Assembly (NCBI RefSeq): GCF_003259255.1 | Contig: NZ_QGOL01000012.1 | Span: 62,001 to 126,000 of the forward strand | DNA length: 64,000 nucleotides | DNA from: Algoriphagus litoralis | GTDB lineage: Bacteria > Bacteroidota > Bacteroidia > Cytophagales > Cyclobacteriaceae | Direction: 5' to 3' | In this document: positions 35,152 to 44,510 of the stretch, piece after piece | How the letters are laid out: every line of letters begins with the position of its first letter | Numbering within the stretch: position 1 is the stretch's first letter | Translations under genes and position numbers: made by a program | Notes under the pieces: model-generated | Told to the model about the DNA's origin: nothing | The model's database searches: none | The model's input: the letters and a program-made list of their open reading frames with translations, nothing else

Positions 35152-35676
35152 CTAAAATTCAAGCAGCATGTCTGCCTGGGTTTGCAGCAGTTCTACATAC
35201 AGCCTGTTGGTGAGCAGGTTATCTGACATATTTTGCTCGATTTTAGCAAGTTTCGGCTTGAGAGCAAGGACATGCATACCCAGATAATGGAAGATGTCGG
35301 TGAGGTGGCTCAAAGCGATGCCACCCCCGCCTATTCCTGATGAAATTCCCACCAATGCACATTTTTTGTTCCGAAAGGTATTCGGATACGTCATCCCATC
35401 GATAAAGGATTTGAGGATCCCAGGAAAAGAACCATTGTACTCCGGTACGATGAAGATAAATTTTGTCCCCTCTTTTACCCGATCATGGAAAGCATTATAC
35501 CCGAGATTTTTCCCATTATTCTCATAAAGCGCCGTGGCAATAAAATCAGCCGGCAAATGCTCCAATTCTAAGATTTCTGAGGCGGCTCCTTTTTCTGTAA
35601 GGATGGATTGATACAATTCGGCAATCACTTTCGAAACTGAATTTTTTCGGTTGGTGCCAACAATAATTTTAACCAT
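35152..35676 (-). CDS. NADPH-dependent FMN reductase family protein
   Basis: A 174-residue flavodoxin-like protein. It begins KIIVGTNRKNSVSKVIAE, the phosphate-binding loop of the FMN_red family, and carries FIVPEYNGSFPGILKSFIDG and ALVGISSGIGGGGIALSHL, the flavin-contact segments. Members are NADPH-dependent FMN or quinone reductases, often linked to chromate or azo-dye reduction. The ATG at 35676 precedes the conserved beta strand directly; a longer start upstream would add an unrelated arm. The gene converges on ftsZ with four bases between the stops. Confidence 0.87.
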   Translation of the reverse strand: MVKIIVGTNRKNSVSKVIAELYQSILTEKGAASEILELEHLPADFIATALYENNGKNLGYNAFHDRVKEGTKFIFIVPEYNGSFPGILKSFIDGMTYPNTFRNKKCALVGISSGIGGGGIALSHLTDIFHYLGMHVLALKPKLAKIEQNMSDNLLTNRLYVELLQTQADMLLEF

Positions 35677-35744
35677 GAGTGGATTTTTTCTGATTCCTAT
35701 ACAAGCAAGTGGGGGTAAAAGTTCTAAGCCCAAACCAAAAACCT

Positions 35745-35752
35745 ATATTTGC
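35745..35752 (+). promoter_or_regulatory. -7 element before the purine nucleoside phosphorylase gene
   Basis: TATATTTG matches TAnnTTTG and lies 20 bases before the ATG at 35773. The -33 region has no clear TTG. Confidence 0.5.
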
Positions 35753-35772
35753 CCGTAAATCCCCGAAAAAAC

Positions 35773-36591
35773 ATGGACTACCTCGATCAGATTCAAGATG
35801 CCGTTTCATTGATTAAAAAACTGTATCCCACCGAAGTCCCTATTGGAATTATTCTGGGAACAGGATTGGGAAACCTGGGAAATCAGATCGAAGTCGAGCT
35901 GGAGATTGACTACAAAGATATACCCCACTTTCCCGTGTCCACGGTAGAAAGCCACTCCGGCAAGTTGATTTTTGGAACCCTATCGGGGAAAAAAGTAGTC
36001 GCCATGAAAGGCCGATTCCACTACTACGAAGGATACTCGATGAAGGAAGTGACTTTTCCGGTAAGGGTCATGAAACAACTGGGTGTCAACACGCTATTGG
36101 TTTCCAATGCCTGCGGGGGCCTAAATCCCGCCCAGGAAGTAGGAGACGTCATGATCATCACGGATCACATCAATCTTTTTTCAGAGAACCCACTCCGTGG
36201 AAAAAATTATGATGAACTCGGACCTCGATTCCCGGATATGAGCGATGCCTATGATCGAAACCTAATCGAAAAAGCGCTAAAAATCGGTGCCAAGCATGGA
36301 ATCAACCTTCATCAGGGAGTCTATGCTGGAGTCGAAGGACCAAATCTCGAGACTCCCGCTGAGTATAAATATCTTCGCATTATCGGCGGCGATGCGGTAG
36401 GAATGAGTACTGTCCCTGAAGTGTTGGTAGCCCGCCACTCTGGAATGCGGGTCTTTGGGATCTCAGCAATTACTGACTTGGGTGTAGAAGGTCGCATTCA
36501 TAAGGTGGACATTGCTTACGTGCTTGCAGCTGCCGCCAAAGCAGAGCCGGTTATGAGTTTGGTCATGAAAGAATTAGTTGCCCAAATTTGA
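35773..36591 (+). CDS. Purine nucleoside phosphorylase (PNP-I family)
   Basis: A 272-residue enzyme that cleaves purine nucleosides with phosphate to base and ribose 1-phosphate. It resembles the trimeric PNP/MTAP class: GIILGTGLGNLGNQIE, HFPVSTVESHSGKLI, GRFHYYEGYSMKEVTFPVRVMK, NACGGLNP, GVYAGVEGPNLETPAEY, and VGMSTVPEVLVARHSGMRVFGISAITD. These include the phosphate and base binding segments. The ATG at 35773 fits the start of homologues. Together with guaB and the NCS2 permease it belongs to purine metabolism, but it is not in an operon with them. Confidence 0.93.
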   Translation: MDYLDQIQDAVSLIKKLYPTEVPIGIILGTGLGNLGNQIEVELEIDYKDIPHFPVSTVESHSGKLIFGTLSGKKVVAMKGRFHYYEGYSMKEVTFPVRVMKQLGVNTLLVSNACGGLNPAQEVGDVMIITDHINLFSENPLRGKNYDELGPRFPDMSDAYDRNLIEKALKIGAKHGINLHQGVYAGVEGPNLETPAEYKYLRIIGGDAVGMSTVPEVLVARHSGMRVFGISAITDLGVEGRIHKVDIAYVLAAAAKAEPVMSLVMKELVAQI

Positions 36592-36731
36592 GTCTTTCTC
36601 TACCCCTTACTTGATCTAATCCTCCTTGAGATGCAGGATTATGGCATAAAAAGGAAATGGATTTGCCGTTTCTCCAATTTTTGAGTCCTTTTTCACGAGT
36701 ATTCCCTATATTTTGAGTTTACTAGCGAGTT

Positions 36732-39149
36732 ATGATGAGAAATATAGTTTGGACAATTTTATTCGGTTTTGTTTTCTATTTTCCTGCGTACTCACAGACT
36801 GATTCGCTCACATTTTCATTTGGAAAGAAAGAAGGCAGTCATCCTTCTACCTATATTTTGACAGGGAAGATTACTTCCAAAGATTCCAGTAAACCGATCG
36901 AAGGCGTAGGAGTACACGTCGATGGGCTATTTACCGGTGTCAGTACTGATCGATTTGGGACCTATTATTTGACCATTGCTCCCGGGGAGCACCGGGTGGC
37001 CTTTCGGCATATCTCAAATGTTCCCATTTTCACAAATCTTTCGCTCTACGAAAATGGAGTGATCAACCTGCAGATGGTGGAAAAGAACTTCGAACTCGAA
37101 GGTGTAGTCGTGATGTCTGACGAGCCAGACCGAAATGTCCGTAATCCTATCACTGGAGTGACCAAACTGACGACCAAGGAACTCAGAGCGATTCCGGCCT
37201 TTCTCGGTGAAGCAGATATTTTCAAGGGGCTTCAACTATTACCGGGTGTGAGCTCAGTGGGAGAGGGAACTTCAGGGATTAATGTTCGAGGTGCCAAAGC
37301 TGATCAAAATTTACTCCTGATGAATGAAGTTTTGGTACTCAGTTCCAATCATGCACTGGGCTTTTTGTCAGGATTCAATACCGACGTGACTGAAACATTT
37401 ACCCTGTACAAAGGAAATCTCCCGGCTAACTTTGGTGGTAGGGCAGGTTCTGCACTCAACATCCTGATGCGGCCTGGTAGTAAGGAAAGTTGGCAAGGCC
37501 AAGTGGGTGTAGGTACTTCCAATGGGAAGATTTTATTGGAAGGGCCACTGATGAAAGATAAGGTTTCGGTGATTTTCGGAGGCAGACTCTCGAATGTCAA
37601 TTGGCTCCTGGGTCAAGCCCGTGACCTGGATATTCGAAATAGCAAGTTGAATTTTTACGATGGGTATTTGGGTGTGAATTGGGACTTGGGCAAAGGCCAT
37701 CAGCTTGAAGCCAATACCTTGGTGACTGGAGATGATTTCCAGTTTTCGGATCAATTTGGCTACGAATGGGCCAACCGCATCAGTTCATTGCGCTACAAGG
37801 GGATCCTTGGAGAAAATATTTCTCTGACAGCGTTATTGGCTGATGGGAATTTTGACAATGCCTTCTTTGATCCCGAAGGTGTAGATGCCGCCAAGGTTGA
37901 GAATGGCATGCGCTATCAGCAGGGAAAAGCGGCAGCGACCTGGGCCAATGAAACTCTTGCCTTGACTGGAGGTGTGGAAGCAATCTATTACAAAGGCAAA
38001 CCCGAGCGGATTTCTCCATTTGATGAAACTTCAGCCATCCAAACCGAGCAAGTAGGCAAAGAGCGAGGGCTAGAGTATTCTGGGTTTCTTTCGCTGGAAT
38101 ACGAAATAGGTGAAAATACTGGCTTTGTAGGAGGATTGCGCTATTCCGGATATTCCCAACTCGGGCCGGATACGGTTTACCAGTACAATCCCAATGCTCC
38201 GGTCACTGCAGGCGAAATCATCGGACAGACACCTTTTCCATCCGGAAAAATCAAATCCTACTCAGGGCTGGAGCCCAGATTTTCCCTGAGGCAAAATATT
38301 ACACCGACGTTATCGGTAAAGTTAAGTTACGCGCGTTTGTTCCAATACATTCAGTCCGTCTCCAATACATTTGGGCCTACACCCATTGACCTTTGGCAGC
38401 TGAGTACTACTTACATCCCGCCCCAGCGATCGGATAATTTTTCCCTGGGAATATTTAAAAATGCCAAAGACAATAGCTGGGAATACTCGATTGATGCCTT
38501 TTACCGGACAAGTGTGAATCAGGTCGAATACCGGGATTTTGCCCAGATTTTTCTGAATCCACACATGGAGACTGAGTTGGTTTTCGGAAAAGGTGAGGCG
38601 TATGGAGCTGAGTTTCTGATCAAGAAAAACCTCGGAGTCGTGACCGGTTGGTTGGCGTATACCTATTCGAGGTCTTTTTTCACTTCTCAAAGCGGATTTT
38701 CAGAAGAGCAAATCAATCAGAATGAAAAATTTCCGTCAAATTATGATAAGCCGCACGAAGTCAATTTTATCCTAAGTCGAAAGATCTATCCTCGGGGATT
38801 ATTTAACCTATCGGTTAACTATGCGACGGGTAGACCTGTGAGTGCAGTGAGTGCTTCTTATATTTTGAATGGAGGCTTAATTGTTCCGGATTATTCGAAA
38901 AGAAATCAATATCGGATCCCGGATTATTTCAGAATTGACCTGTCTTACACGGTAGAAAAAGTCTTTTCTAAAAAAGGAGACAGTCTGAATTTCAGTATAT
39001 ACAATCTTTTGGGAAGAAGAAATGCCTATTCGGTCTTTTGGAAAAAAGATGAGGATTCTCAGGAATTGAGACCCTATCGATTGGCGATCTTGGGATCGAT
39101 TTTCCCTTCAATCACATATAGCATCAAATGGGGAGGAGATGATGAATAA
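36732..39149 (+). CDS. TonB-dependent receptor with carboxypeptidase-like N-terminal domain
   Basis: An 805-residue outer membrane receptor. A signal peptide ends near SQT (residue 23). A carboxypeptidase-regulatory-like beta-sandwich domain follows (about 42-125: TYILTGKITSKDSSKPIEGV). The plug includes PAFLGEADIFKGLQLLPGVS and GINVRGAKADQNLLLMNEV, and a 22-stranded barrel fills the rest, ending in PSITYSIKW. It imports a ligand with TonB energy. The next gene encodes a DUF4249 lipoprotein that overlaps it, the standard pair for this receptor subtype. The ligand is not predictable from sequence. Confidence 0.92.
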   Translation: MMRNIVWTILFGFVFYFPAYSQTDSLTFSFGKKEGSHPSTYILTGKITSKDSSKPIEGVGVHVDGLFTGVSTDRFGTYYLTIAPGEHRVAFRHISNVPIFTNLSLYENGVINLQMVEKNFELEGVVVMSDEPDRNVRNPITGVTKLTTKELRAIPAFLGEADIFKGLQLLPGVSSVGEGTSGINVRGAKADQNLLLMNEVLVLSSNHALGFLSGFNTDVTETFTLYKGNLPANFGGRAGSALNILMRPGSKESWQGQVGVGTSNGKILLEGPLMKDKVSVIFGGRLSNVNWLLGQARDLDIRNSKLNFYDGYLGVNWDLGKGHQLEANTLVTGDDFQFSDQFGYEWANRISSLRYKGILGENISLTALLADGNFDNAFFDPEGVDAAKVENGMRYQQGKAAATWANETLALTGGVEAIYYKGKPERISPFDETSAIQTEQVGKERGLEYSGFLSLEYEIGENTGFVGGLRYSGYSQLGPDTVYQYNPNAPVTAGEIIGQTPFPSGKIKSYSGLEPRFSLRQNITPTLSVKLSYARLFQYIQSVSNTFGPTPIDLWQLSTTYIPPQRSDNFSLGIFKNAKDNSWEYSIDAFYRTSVNQVEYRDFAQIFLNPHMETELVFGKGEAYGAEFLIKKNLGVVTGWLAYTYSRSFFTSQSGFSEEQINQNEKFPSNYDKPHEVNFILSRKIYPRGLFNLSVNYATGRPVSAVSASYILNGGLIVPDYSKRNQYRIPDYFRIDLSYTVEKVFSKKGDSLNFSIYNLLGRRNAYSVFWKKDEDSQELRPYRLAILGSIFPSITYSIKWGGDDE

Positions 39150-40245
39150 AATAAAATTAATTGGGCTTTTGGTGATTTTTCTGGGTTTTAACTCCTGCGT
39201 GGAGCAGATTGAGTTTGAGTTGGAAAAGACCGAGCGGGAGCGTCTGATTGTGTCTGGGACTTTGACTGATCTGCCAGAGACTCAAGTGGTGTTTCTTTCT
39301 GAAACCACCTCTCAGGCCCGTAAACCGCTGCTTTCGGATGAGGAAAAGGGCTACTTCACGCTGGATGATAAGCCTAGACCTGTACAGGGTGCTCAAGTGG
39401 TTTTGATTTCATCGAATGGAAGTTTTTGGCCTTACCGAGAGGCCAAACCCGGGCGATACGAATTGGCCGGATTTAATGGTGCTTCGGGGGATTCAGAATT
39501 CTATTTACAAATCTCTGTGGGAGGTAGAGTCTATCGCTCCATAGCGCAGCGTATTCCCGAAGTGATAGGTTCAGATGACTTGAGTTTTACATTCGAACGT
39601 ACACGCCAAGATGATAATCCGGATGCGGCTCAGGTAGTGATCCGCTCAGAAGTGACTCTTCCAGAGCAAGTAGGCGATTATTACTTACGCTGGGCTGTAG
39701 ACGAGGCCTATTATTGGGATTTGACTTTTTTCCCTAACCCATTTAATAGACCACCGCCGGATTGTATTGTGTTTGGCTTTCCCGATCCAGAGCGAATCAC
39801 CCTGATCAACGGGGACTTGCTGAATCGGCCGGGAGGGAAAAGTACCCAAATCGTAGCCAAAAGACTAGTGGATCAATCTTTCCTGAGTAGACACTACTTC
39901 AATGTCCGTCAGTTGAGTATTTCCAAAGATGCCCACGAGTACTGGAGAAGAGTGGGAGAATTGGTCAATAATACCGGATCTGTCTTTGATACACCGCCTG
40001 CGCCAATCAAGGGGAATCTATTCAATGTCAATGATCCGGATGAGGTGGTGTTGGGCTATTTTGAGGTGGCAAAATCCAAGGTTTCCAGGATCTATACCAC
40101 GTTTGCAGATGTTCCTTTCTTTCTGGAAAAAGTATGCGTATACGATCCGAATCGCCGCCGAGATCAATACGAACCTACCTGCCTGAGCTGCAATGTGTTT
40201 CCTGACAGTCAGATGTTCTTTCCTGAGTGGTGGTTTGATGAGTGA
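39142..40245 (+). CDS. DUF4249 family lipoprotein
   Basis: A 367-residue lipoprotein. A short signal sequence ends in the lipobox LGFNSC, and the conserved start of the family (LEKTERERLIVSGTLTDLPETQVV) follows. DUF4249 proteins are nearly always encoded next to a TonB-dependent receptor of the preceding type and are thought to act as its surface or periplasmic partner. The gene overlaps the receptor gene by eight bases. A second ATG three bases upstream is also possible; this one has a better distance to GGAGGAG. Late cysteines (CVYDP, CLSCNV) might form a disulfide or metal site. Confidence 0.88.
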   Translation: MNKIKLIGLLVIFLGFNSCVEQIEFELEKTERERLIVSGTLTDLPETQVVFLSETTSQARKPLLSDEEKGYFTLDDKPRPVQGAQVVLISSNGSFWPYREAKPGRYELAGFNGASGDSEFYLQISVGGRVYRSIAQRIPEVIGSDDLSFTFERTRQDDNPDAAQVVIRSEVTLPEQVGDYYLRWAVDEAYYWDLTFFPNPFNRPPPDCIVFGFPDPERITLINGDLLNRPGGKSTQIVAKRLVDQSFLSRHYFNVRQLSISKDAHEYWRRVGELVNNTGSVFDTPPAPIKGNLFNVNDPDEVVLGYFEVAKSKVSRIYTTFADVPFFLEKVCVYDPNRRRDQYEPTCLSCNVFPDSQMFFPEWWFDE

Positions 40246-40335
40246 GGTGTGAATGATTGGAAGATTTTAAAACTGAAGAATTTAGCTTCTCCAGCCATGC
40301 TAGCTTTAGGTTTCAAAAATTTGGCTCAAAAATTT

Positions 40336-40367
40336 ACCCCTCCCGAATCGCTTCAGGAGGGGTTTTC
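40336..40367 (+). terminator. Terminator between DUF4249 and M20D genes
   Basis: CCCCTCC and GGAGGGG pair around a 12-base loop and are followed by TTTTCT. It can work for the plus-strand TonB receptor operon. Confidence 0.8.
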
Positions 40368-40392
40368 TATGGTCTATCCGCTATGGACTTAA

Positions 40393-41685
40393 CTACTTTT
40401 TCGTCCCCATGTAATCCACTACAAAATAGCTCATCACTCGAACTCCCAAGACAAATCCACCCTCGTCGATGTAGAAGTCAGGCGTATGGTGCGAAGGCGT
40501 TTTGGTCGGCTCGCCGCCTTTTTTCATCCCTCCAAGTGAAATAAACAATCCTGGCTTTTCCCGCTGGAAAAAGCTGAAATCCTCAGCTCCGGTGATCAGT
40601 TCATTGATGATCACATTTCCCTCTCCTGCAGCTGCCAAAATGGTAGGAGCCATTTGTTGGGTCAAAGCAGGATCATTGATCGTGGAGGGATAAAGTTTGG
40701 TGATGTTCACATCAGCCTTTCCACCTGCGCTTTCTGCAATATTGGTAGCAATCTCGGTGATTCTTCGATGTACCAAGTTTTGTTGATCGTCGCCAAAAGT
40801 TCGGATGGTTCCGATCATTTCCACTTTTTCAGGAATGATATTATGACGAATACCGCCATGAATCGCTCCTACAGTCACCACGGCTGGTGTTTGGGTGATG
40901 TTTACATTTCTGGAGATGATCGTTTGGAGCCCAGATACGATTTGCGCTGAGGTGACAATCGGATCCACTCCCGACCAAGGTGATGCACCATGTGCCTGAG
41001 TGCCGTGGACTGTGATCTCAAGGTTGTCAACTCCCGCCATGGCAGGACCCGAGCGATAGCCGATTTTCCCTACCTCCATCTGCGAACCGATATGCAATCC
41101 AAAAACTGCGTCCACGTCTTTCATCACGCCTTCTTCCACCATTTGCTTGGCACCCCAAGAGGTCACCCCTTCTTGGTAGATTCCTTCCTCAGCGGGTTGA
41201 AAGAGAAACTTGACCGTACCCTGCAGTTCGTTTTTCATCCCAGCCAATACCTCAGCCACCCCCATCAAAATCGCCACGTGGGTATCATGACCACAGGCAT
41301 GCATGACGCCTGTTTCCTGCCCGTTGTAAGTAGCAGTTACGGTTGATTTGAAAGGCAAATCAGCACGCTCAGAAACTGGAAGCGCATCCATATCTGCTCG
41401 AAGTGCGACAGTGGGTCCAGGCTTTCCGCCTTTTAGAATTCCCACAACTCCTGTTACAGCCACACCTTCCTGCACTTCGATTCCCAAGGCCCGGAGGTGA
41501 TCTGCTACCTTTTTGGCAGTTCGGACTTCGTTGTTCCCAAGCTCAGGATTTTGGTGAATGTCTCGTCGCCACTCGATGACTTTGTCCTCTATTGCGGCTG
41601 CTTTTTTGTCGATTTCTGGTCTAAGCTTAGTTTGGCCAAAGGCCGTCCCACTGATCAGAAGTAGTGGAAGTAGTAGTTTCTTCAT
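40393..41685 (-). CDS. M20D family amidohydrolase (secreted)
   Basis: A 430-residue metallo-amidohydrolase. A signal peptide (KKLLLPLLLISGTAFGQ) directs it to the periplasm or outside. M20D motifs are WRRDIHQNPELGNNE, VALRADMDALPV, VMHACGHDTHVAILMG with metal ligands, LFQPAEEG, and GAEDFSFFQREKPG near the end. The lid domain occupies about 210-325. Members hydrolyse N-acyl amino acids, hippurate or similar amides; the substrate here is open. Secreted forms are frequent in Bacteroidota. The gene is monocistronic on the minus strand. Confidence 0.92.
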   Translation of the reverse strand: MKKLLLPLLLISGTAFGQTKLRPEIDKKAAAIEDKVIEWRRDIHQNPELGNNEVRTAKKVADHLRALGIEVQEGVAVTGVVGILKGGKPGPTVALRADMDALPVSERADLPFKSTVTATYNGQETGVMHACGHDTHVAILMGVAEVLAGMKNELQGTVKFLFQPAEEGIYQEGVTSWGAKQMVEEGVMKDVDAVFGLHIGSQMEVGKIGYRSGPAMAGVDNLEITVHGTQAHGASPWSGVDPIVTSAQIVSGLQTIISRNVNITQTPAVVTVGAIHGGIRHNIIPEKVEMIGTIRTFGDDQQNLVHRRITEIATNIAESAGGKADVNITKLYPSTINDPALTQQMAPTILAAAGEGNVIINELITGAEDFSFFQREKPGLFISLGGMKKGGEPTKTPSHHTPDFYIDEGGFVLGVRVMSYFVVDYMGTKK

Positions 41686-41834
41686 AATAAAATAAGGTTG
41701 ATGTTTTGGTTAGCGGTAATTTGGTCTGGTGAAAATAAGGAATGAAGTTTTACAATACTTTTTCTGAGAAGATTAAATCTAGGATTGGAGAACTTTTAGC
41801 CCTTTTTATTCTTTACTCATCTAAAGAATGATTT

Positions 41835-42533
41835 ATGGAACTGAAAAATAAAATCGCTGTCATCACCGGAGTTAGCAAAGGTGTTGGGCTTGAAGTGGTC
41901 AAGCAATTATTGGATAAAGGTACAATGGTAGCAGGTTGGGGCCGAACTGCACCCGATCTGAAGCATGCCAATTTTCACTTTTTCTCATGCGATGTATCTG
42001 TGGAGGATCAGGTAGAAAAGGCCTATGCTGCCACGGTAGAAAAGCTGGGGGCTGACATACGGATTTTGGTCAACAATGCAGGTTTTGGAATCGCCGGGAA
42101 ATTTGAAGAAATGTCCTCAGAAGACTGGAAATCCATGTTTGATACCAATGTTCATGGGATTTTCTATGTCAGCAAAAGATTGGTGCCTGCTATGAAAGCA
42201 GCAGATGAAGGACATATTCTCAATGTAGCCTCCATCGCAGGACTGAATGGTGTCGCCAACTTTGCAGGTTATGTCGGTACCAAACATGCGGTAAGAGGAA
42301 TCTCCCATTCGATGTATATGGAACTGCGGGATTTCGGAATCAAGGTTTCGACGATCTATCCTGGCTCTATCCAGACTAACTTCTTTGACAACATCGAGGG
42401 AACCAAAGTGAACGAAAATATGATGCGTCCTGAAGATGTCGCGCAGACGATCGTACAAACACTGGAAACTCATCCGAATTACTTTGTGGCGGATGTGGAA
42501 TGTAGACCGCTAAGGCCGAAGGGGAAAAAATAA
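41835..42533 (+). CDS. Short-chain dehydrogenase/reductase
   Basis: A 232-residue classical SDR. The cofactor loop is TGVSKGVGLEV near residue 12; NNAG and the catalytic YVGTK (Tyr and Lys) near residue 150 are present with Ser in NVASIAGLNG. IYPGSIQTNFFD follows the active site. The family reduces or oxidises carbonyl or hydroxyl groups with NAD(P)H; members of this branch resemble YdfG or 3-oxoacyl reductases, but the substrate is not predictable. It is a single-gene unit that ends in a strong bidirectional terminator. Confidence 0.9.
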   Translation: MELKNKIAVITGVSKGVGLEVVKQLLDKGTMVAGWGRTAPDLKHANFHFFSCDVSVEDQVEKAYAATVEKLGADIRILVNNAGFGIAGKFEEMSSEDWKSMFDTNVHGIFYVSKRLVPAMKAADEGHILNVASIAGLNGVANFAGYVGTKHAVRGISHSMYMELRDFGIKVSTIYPGSIQTNFFDNIEGTKVNENMMRPEDVAQTIVQTLETHPNYFVADVECRPLRPKGKK

Positions 42534-42547
42534 TTCAGACAAATGCA

Positions 42548-42588
42548 AAACGCTCCGAGAATAATGAATCTCGGAGCGTTTCTTTTTA
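42548..42588. terminator. Bidirectional terminator between SDR and TIM-barrel genes
   Basis: A perfect 13-bp stem AAACGCTCCGAGA / TCTCGGAGCGTTT with an eight-base loop, followed by TTTCTTTTT, lies between convergent genes. Confidence 0.92.
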
Positions 42589-43710
42589 TAGAAGTGTATC
42601 TATTGAAACTTCTGAAGGAGCTTTTCTGTCCAAATCCCGAAGTGGATGGTATCCTGAAGTAGGATAAGTCCAACCCTCATCAGTCAATTCCCAAAGCAAT
42701 GGCGCTAAGTTTTGAACTGCGGCTTTGCAGCCTTGAACGATCGCTCCCATTTTACCGGTTTGCTTGGAAAGCTTGGCTTCGTTTTCGATTTCAAATGGTC
42801 CACTAAAGCCTCTTTCCCTTAGGATCGAAGTAAATGCTCGCCAGTCCATAGAATCCCCCAAACCAAAACCAGGTAAAGTCGCCTCATACTGATGTCTGTC
42901 CCAAGAATTGGTGCTGGAGTGGATTCCCAGCTTTTCTGCCCATTCGGGACGGATTTGCTGCATGGGATACATATTTCCCCAGAATGGATCAGGATTATTT
43001 CGTGTGGACTTCACATGAATTCGCTTCAGTCGGCTCATATCCGTGTTTTTAATTACCTCGACCGGATTTGTATGTTGCCAAACGTCGTGCGAAGGATCAT
43101 AGATTTCCCCATGATTTTTCTCTGGGACGAGTTCATACATGAGTTTTCTGGCGGCTAAGACTCCAGTCATGTTGTTGTAAGTCCCTGTATATCCCGAACT
43201 CCTCCAGCCTTCCATGGGGCAGTTTTCATAAAGAACGGTCACACCCAGGTCATTGGCATAGCGGATAATCGGTCCGAAAATCCGCTGATATTCCAGCAGG
43301 TTTTTCTCAAATCCGCCCTCCTCATTTCCCAGTTCGTGGTTGTAGCCGACGAAGGTGCCCACTTTGACATCATTTTCATCTCCTCCGAGCAGATGAGCCA
43401 TACGGATCAGTTTGAGCAAATGATTTTGGTTTTTGACACGATGAATAGGATCACCACCGATCAGATTTTCGAAGGCTCCGATCGAAAGTCGAAGCTTGGC
43501 GGTATTGAATTTTTCAATTAGTGCCTTAGCCTGATCAGGCCCGAAGTTTTCATAATCCAGATGGGTAGCGACAAAATCATCCCGAGTACCATCCTTCCGG
43601 AAGACGCAGAGATCCAGTCCTTGGACGCCGATTTCAATTGCTTTTTCGACAGTTTGATCGAGATTCAGTTGATCAAAAGCCGAAGTCATGATCCAAATGG
43701 GGTTTGCCAT
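42586..43710 (-). CDS. Sugar phosphate isomerase/epimerase-like TIM-barrel protein
   Basis: A 374-residue protein of the xylose isomerase-like/AP endonuclease 2 superfamily. TIM-barrel strands and metal-ligand positions are visible: GVTVLYENCPMEGW, YDPSHDVWQHTNP, RIHVKSTRNNP, and FEIENEAKLSKQ. Members bind a divalent metal and isomerise or epimerise sugars or cyclitols. There is no signal peptide. No sugar-related gene lies immediately next to it, so its substrate is open. The gene is monocistronic and converges on the SDR gene across a shared terminator. Confidence 0.85.
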   Translation of the reverse strand: MANPIWIMTSAFDQLNLDQTVEKAIEIGVQGLDLCVFRKDGTRDDFVATHLDYENFGPDQAKALIEKFNTAKLRLSIGAFENLIGGDPIHRVKNQNHLLKLIRMAHLLGGDENDVKVGTFVGYNHELGNEEGGFEKNLLEYQRIFGPIIRYANDLGVTVLYENCPMEGWRSSGYTGTYNNMTGVLAARKLMYELVPEKNHGEIYDPSHDVWQHTNPVEVIKNTDMSRLKRIHVKSTRNNPDPFWGNMYPMQQIRPEWAEKLGIHSSTNSWDRHQYEATLPGFGLGDSMDWRAFTSILRERGFSGPFEIENEAKLSKQTGKMGAIVQGCKAAVQNLAPLLWELTDEGWTYPTSGYHPLRDLDRKAPSEVSIDTLL

Positions 43711-44139
43711 GTTTTTTGGGGTTTCTTATAAAAATAGGGAAAGGTGGGGATTGGAAAAATGGGAATGGGATTAGTGGTTGGCTGTTTTTACTTTAGAAAT
43801 GAGGCTAAAAAAAAATAAAGGGTTGGCATTGGTGTCAGTCCAAAGGATAAAAATATAGAATTTATAAATAGAGAATGAAAAGTATGGATTTAGGACAAAA
43901 CTGGGTCACCCTGAGCGGAGTCGAAGGGTCCTCGACTCCGCTCGGACTGACCTATCATTTGCGTCCTCTTGAAATTTCCTAGTTAGAAAGCGAAGTTGAT
44001 TTGCCGGGCTTTCAATAAATGGTTTCCCTATAAACCTTAAAATTCTATTGTATTTGAAAATTTAACTTTTTAGCGGTTGAAATCTTACTGTTATAAATTT
44101 CTTAAATTGAAATAGCTCATTTTCCATTCTGTATTAATA
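43711..44139. other. 429-bp intergenic stretch with a REP-like inverted repeat
   Basis: There is no gene. The first half is AT-rich; it contains the palindromic repeat at 43904-43952 (listed separately). From 43960 to the GIY-YIG start I see no promoter of the TAnnTTTG type and no open frame with coding character. Confidence 0.6.
43904..43952. repeat. REP-like inverted repeat, left of the GIY-YIG gene
   Basis: GAGCGGAGTCGA (43913-43924) and TCGACTCCGCTC (43932-43943) pair perfectly around a seven-base loop. The outer GGTCA and TGACC also pair, giving an imperfect 23-bp stem. The arm is the reverse complement of the repeats found to the right of the GIY-YIG gene. Confidence 0.9.
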
Positions 44140-44490
44140 ATGAAAACTTATTTTGTCTACATCCTAAAATGCTCAGATAAAAGTTATTATACTGGAGTTA
44201 CCAATGACTTTGAAGGTAGAATTGCAGCTCACAACGATGGTTTAGATCCCCATGCATATACTTTTAAAAGAAGGCCAGTTGAGTTGGTCTTCTTACAGGA
44301 TTTTAGGGAAATTCAAGAAGCGATTGCTTTCGAAAAACAAGTAAAAGGTTGGAGCAGGAAAAAAAAGGAGGCGATTATTCAAAATAATTGGCAACAGTTG
44401 AAATTCTTATCAGAGTGTAAAAATCATACTTCTCATAAGAACTTTGAGAAAAATTCCAGTGCAAATCAATTAGAAAATGGTGTTGAATAA
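44140..44490 (+). CDS. GIY-YIG nuclease family protein
   Basis: A 116-residue protein. The GIY-YIG domain covers about 1-80: YFVYILKCSDKSYYTGVTNDFEGRIAAHN contains the variant VYI...YYTG core and the catalytic Arg. EAIAFEKQVKGWSRKKKEAII contains the metal-binding Glu. The last 30 residues are an Asn/Ser/Lys-rich tail. These single-domain members (YhbQ/UPF0213-like) are presumed endonucleases of unknown target. The gene is isolated, with no nearby promoter motif, and is flanked on both sides by copies of one short repeat. It may act on those repeats; that is inference. Confidence 0.9.
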   Translation: MKTYFVYILKCSDKSYYTGVTNDFEGRIAAHNDGLDPHAYTFKRRPVELVFLQDFREIQEAIAFEKQVKGWSRKKKEAIIQNNWQQLKFLSECKNHTSHKNFEKNSSANQLENGVE

Positions 44491-44510
44491 TTTATTTTTT
44501 TGGGTAGAAA

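Noticed and set aside
36632..36731. Possible hairpin AATCCT/AGGATT before the TonB receptor
   Set aside because: Only six base pairs, no T run, and no supporting promoter or operator symmetry.
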